From: Herminiimonas sp.
Lineage (GTDB): Bacteria > Pseudomonadota > Gammaproteobacteria > Burkholderiales > Burkholderiaceae_D
NCBI GenBank assembly: GCA_028292265.1
Contig: JAQGMR010000052.1
Location: 1-64,000 of the forward strand
DNA length: 64,000 nt
Reading direction: 5' to 3'
The notes beneath the pieces were generated by a model that made no database searches, had not been told where the DNA came from, and was given only the letters and a program-made list of their open reading frames with translations. Within the stretch, counting starts at the first letter, position 1. Each line of letters opens with the position of its first letter. Made by a program: the position numbers and the translations under genes. Below, piece by piece: positions 63,406 through 64,000 of this stretch.

Positions 63406-64000
63406 CTACTCAACCATCCTGTTCAGATGATCCGGATCGAATTTTTCGAGCTGCGGTAATACCTCACAACCGATCCCGGCCGCCTTGAGCGCCTGCAGGA
63501 TCCGCTCTATCTGGTGCTCCTGCGTCGCTGCGTTATTGATGACGCCATGCAGCGCCTTGGATACCGGGTCGTCGCCGTCCGGTGTCACGCCATAAGCCGC
63601 AAACATGCGTGCCGCTGCTTCCTTCGGACCACCCGCTTCCTTTTCGACGATACGAGCCGGATTGCCAACGGCAGTTGCACCGGGCGGCACTTCCTTCACG
63701 ACCACGGCATTGGAGCCAACCTTGGCGCCCTCACCCACGGTGAATGCGCCAAGCACCTTGGCGCCGGCGCCGATGATGACACCGCGTCCCAGAGTGGGAT
63801 GGCGTTTCGCCCCCTTGTGGAGTGAGGTGCCGCCGAGTGTCACGCCCTGATAGATCGTGCAGTCGTCACCGACTTCGGCGGTCTCGCCAATCACGACGCC
63901 AAAGCCATGGTCAATGAAAACACGGCTGCCGATGGTGGCGCCTGGATGGATTTCGATGCCCGTCAGTCCGCGTCCGATATGGGAAGTGAAACGGCCCAGC
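63406..64000 (-). CDS. cysE: Serine O-acetyltransferase (N-terminus outside window)
   Basis: The reverse frame is open from 64000 to the stop at 63406. [20 protein letters not shown] and [20 protein letters not shown] show the left-handed beta-helix hexapeptide repeats of CysE, with catalytic Asp/His in IDHG and a tail of glycine-rich hexads ([20 protein letters not shown]). Makes O-acetylserine for cysteine synthesis. The C-terminus is longer than in E. coli CysE. Convergent with lpxH. Confidence 0.93.
   Translation of the reverse strand, partial: LGRFTSHIGRGLTGIEIHPGATIGSRVFIDHGFGVVIGETAEVGDDCTIYQGVTLGGTSLHKGAKRHPTLGRGVIIGAGAKVLGAFTVGEGAKVGSNAVVVKEVPPGATAVGNPARIVEKEAGGPKEAAARMFAAYGVTPDGDDPVSKALHGVINNAATQEHQIERILQALKAAGIGCEVLPQLEKFDPDHLNRMVE

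Overview
The window joins two very different pieces of DNA. Positions 54792-64000 look like ordinary chromosome of a beta-proteobacterium in the Burkholderiales, possibly Oxalobacteraceae. The order tRNA-Ser(GCU), lysC, tilS, accA, a HhH-GPD DNA glycosylase, cysS, two cyclophilins, lpxH and cysE fits that group, as does the protein content. Positions 1 to about 54790 are an accessory genomic island. It ends at a tyrosine recombinase gene (52845-54590) whose neighbour is the 3' end of the tRNA-Ser gene. The left end of the island lies outside the window.

The most striking signal is compositional. Reading the whole sequence I found no GATC tetranucleotide from position 1 to 55003, where roughly 200 would be expected from base composition. 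The 9 kb of chromosome that follows carries more than 40. The switch occurs at the tRNA-Ser/integrase junction, so an entire 55 kb mobile element appears to have been purged of one 4-bp restriction/methylation site.

Layout of the island, left to right. (1) 0-14 kb: a methyltransferase, decayed EAL and metal-ATPase remnants, then five histidine kinases (two with related N-termini, three hybrid with receiver domains) and one stand-alone receiver, with no DNA-binding output regulator. (2) 14-22 kb: secreted and lipoprotein genes, including an inverted pair of about 93% identical lipoprotein genes, two tandem DsbA-like oxidoreductases (one frameshifted) and a small protein with a double-glycine type leader. 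(3) 22-31 kb: maintenance functions, namely an SF3 (P4/D5-type) helicase, a ParA ATPase overlapping a small probable ribbon-helix-helix partner, and two 8-bp-period repeat arrays that look like a partition centromere, plus small cargo genes. (4) 31-32 kb: a MerR-type Cd/Pb regulator divergent from a CDF-like metal transporter with a textbook 19-bp-spacer promoter. (5) 32-41 kb: a five-gene type I restriction-modification operon (hsdM, hsdS, HExxH protein, hsdR, PD-(D/E)XK-like protein); hsdM carries an apparent one-base frameshift. (6) 41-45 kb: a LexA-like repressor under a perfect SOS-box promoter, three tandem secreted paralogues, and small genes. (7) 45.65-46.74 kb: a stretch packed with hairpins, several capped by GNRA tetraloops, and no convincing gene; I read it as a candidate large structured non-coding RNA. 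(8) 47-51 kb: a 1418-residue STAND/NACHT-like ATPase with a C-terminal nuclease-like domain, probably antiphage defence. (9) 51-54.6 kb: small conserved ORFs and the integrase.

Taken together this is an integrative element with plasmid-like partition and replication parts, metal resistance, two defence modules and a sensory cluster. No conjugation machinery is visible within the window.
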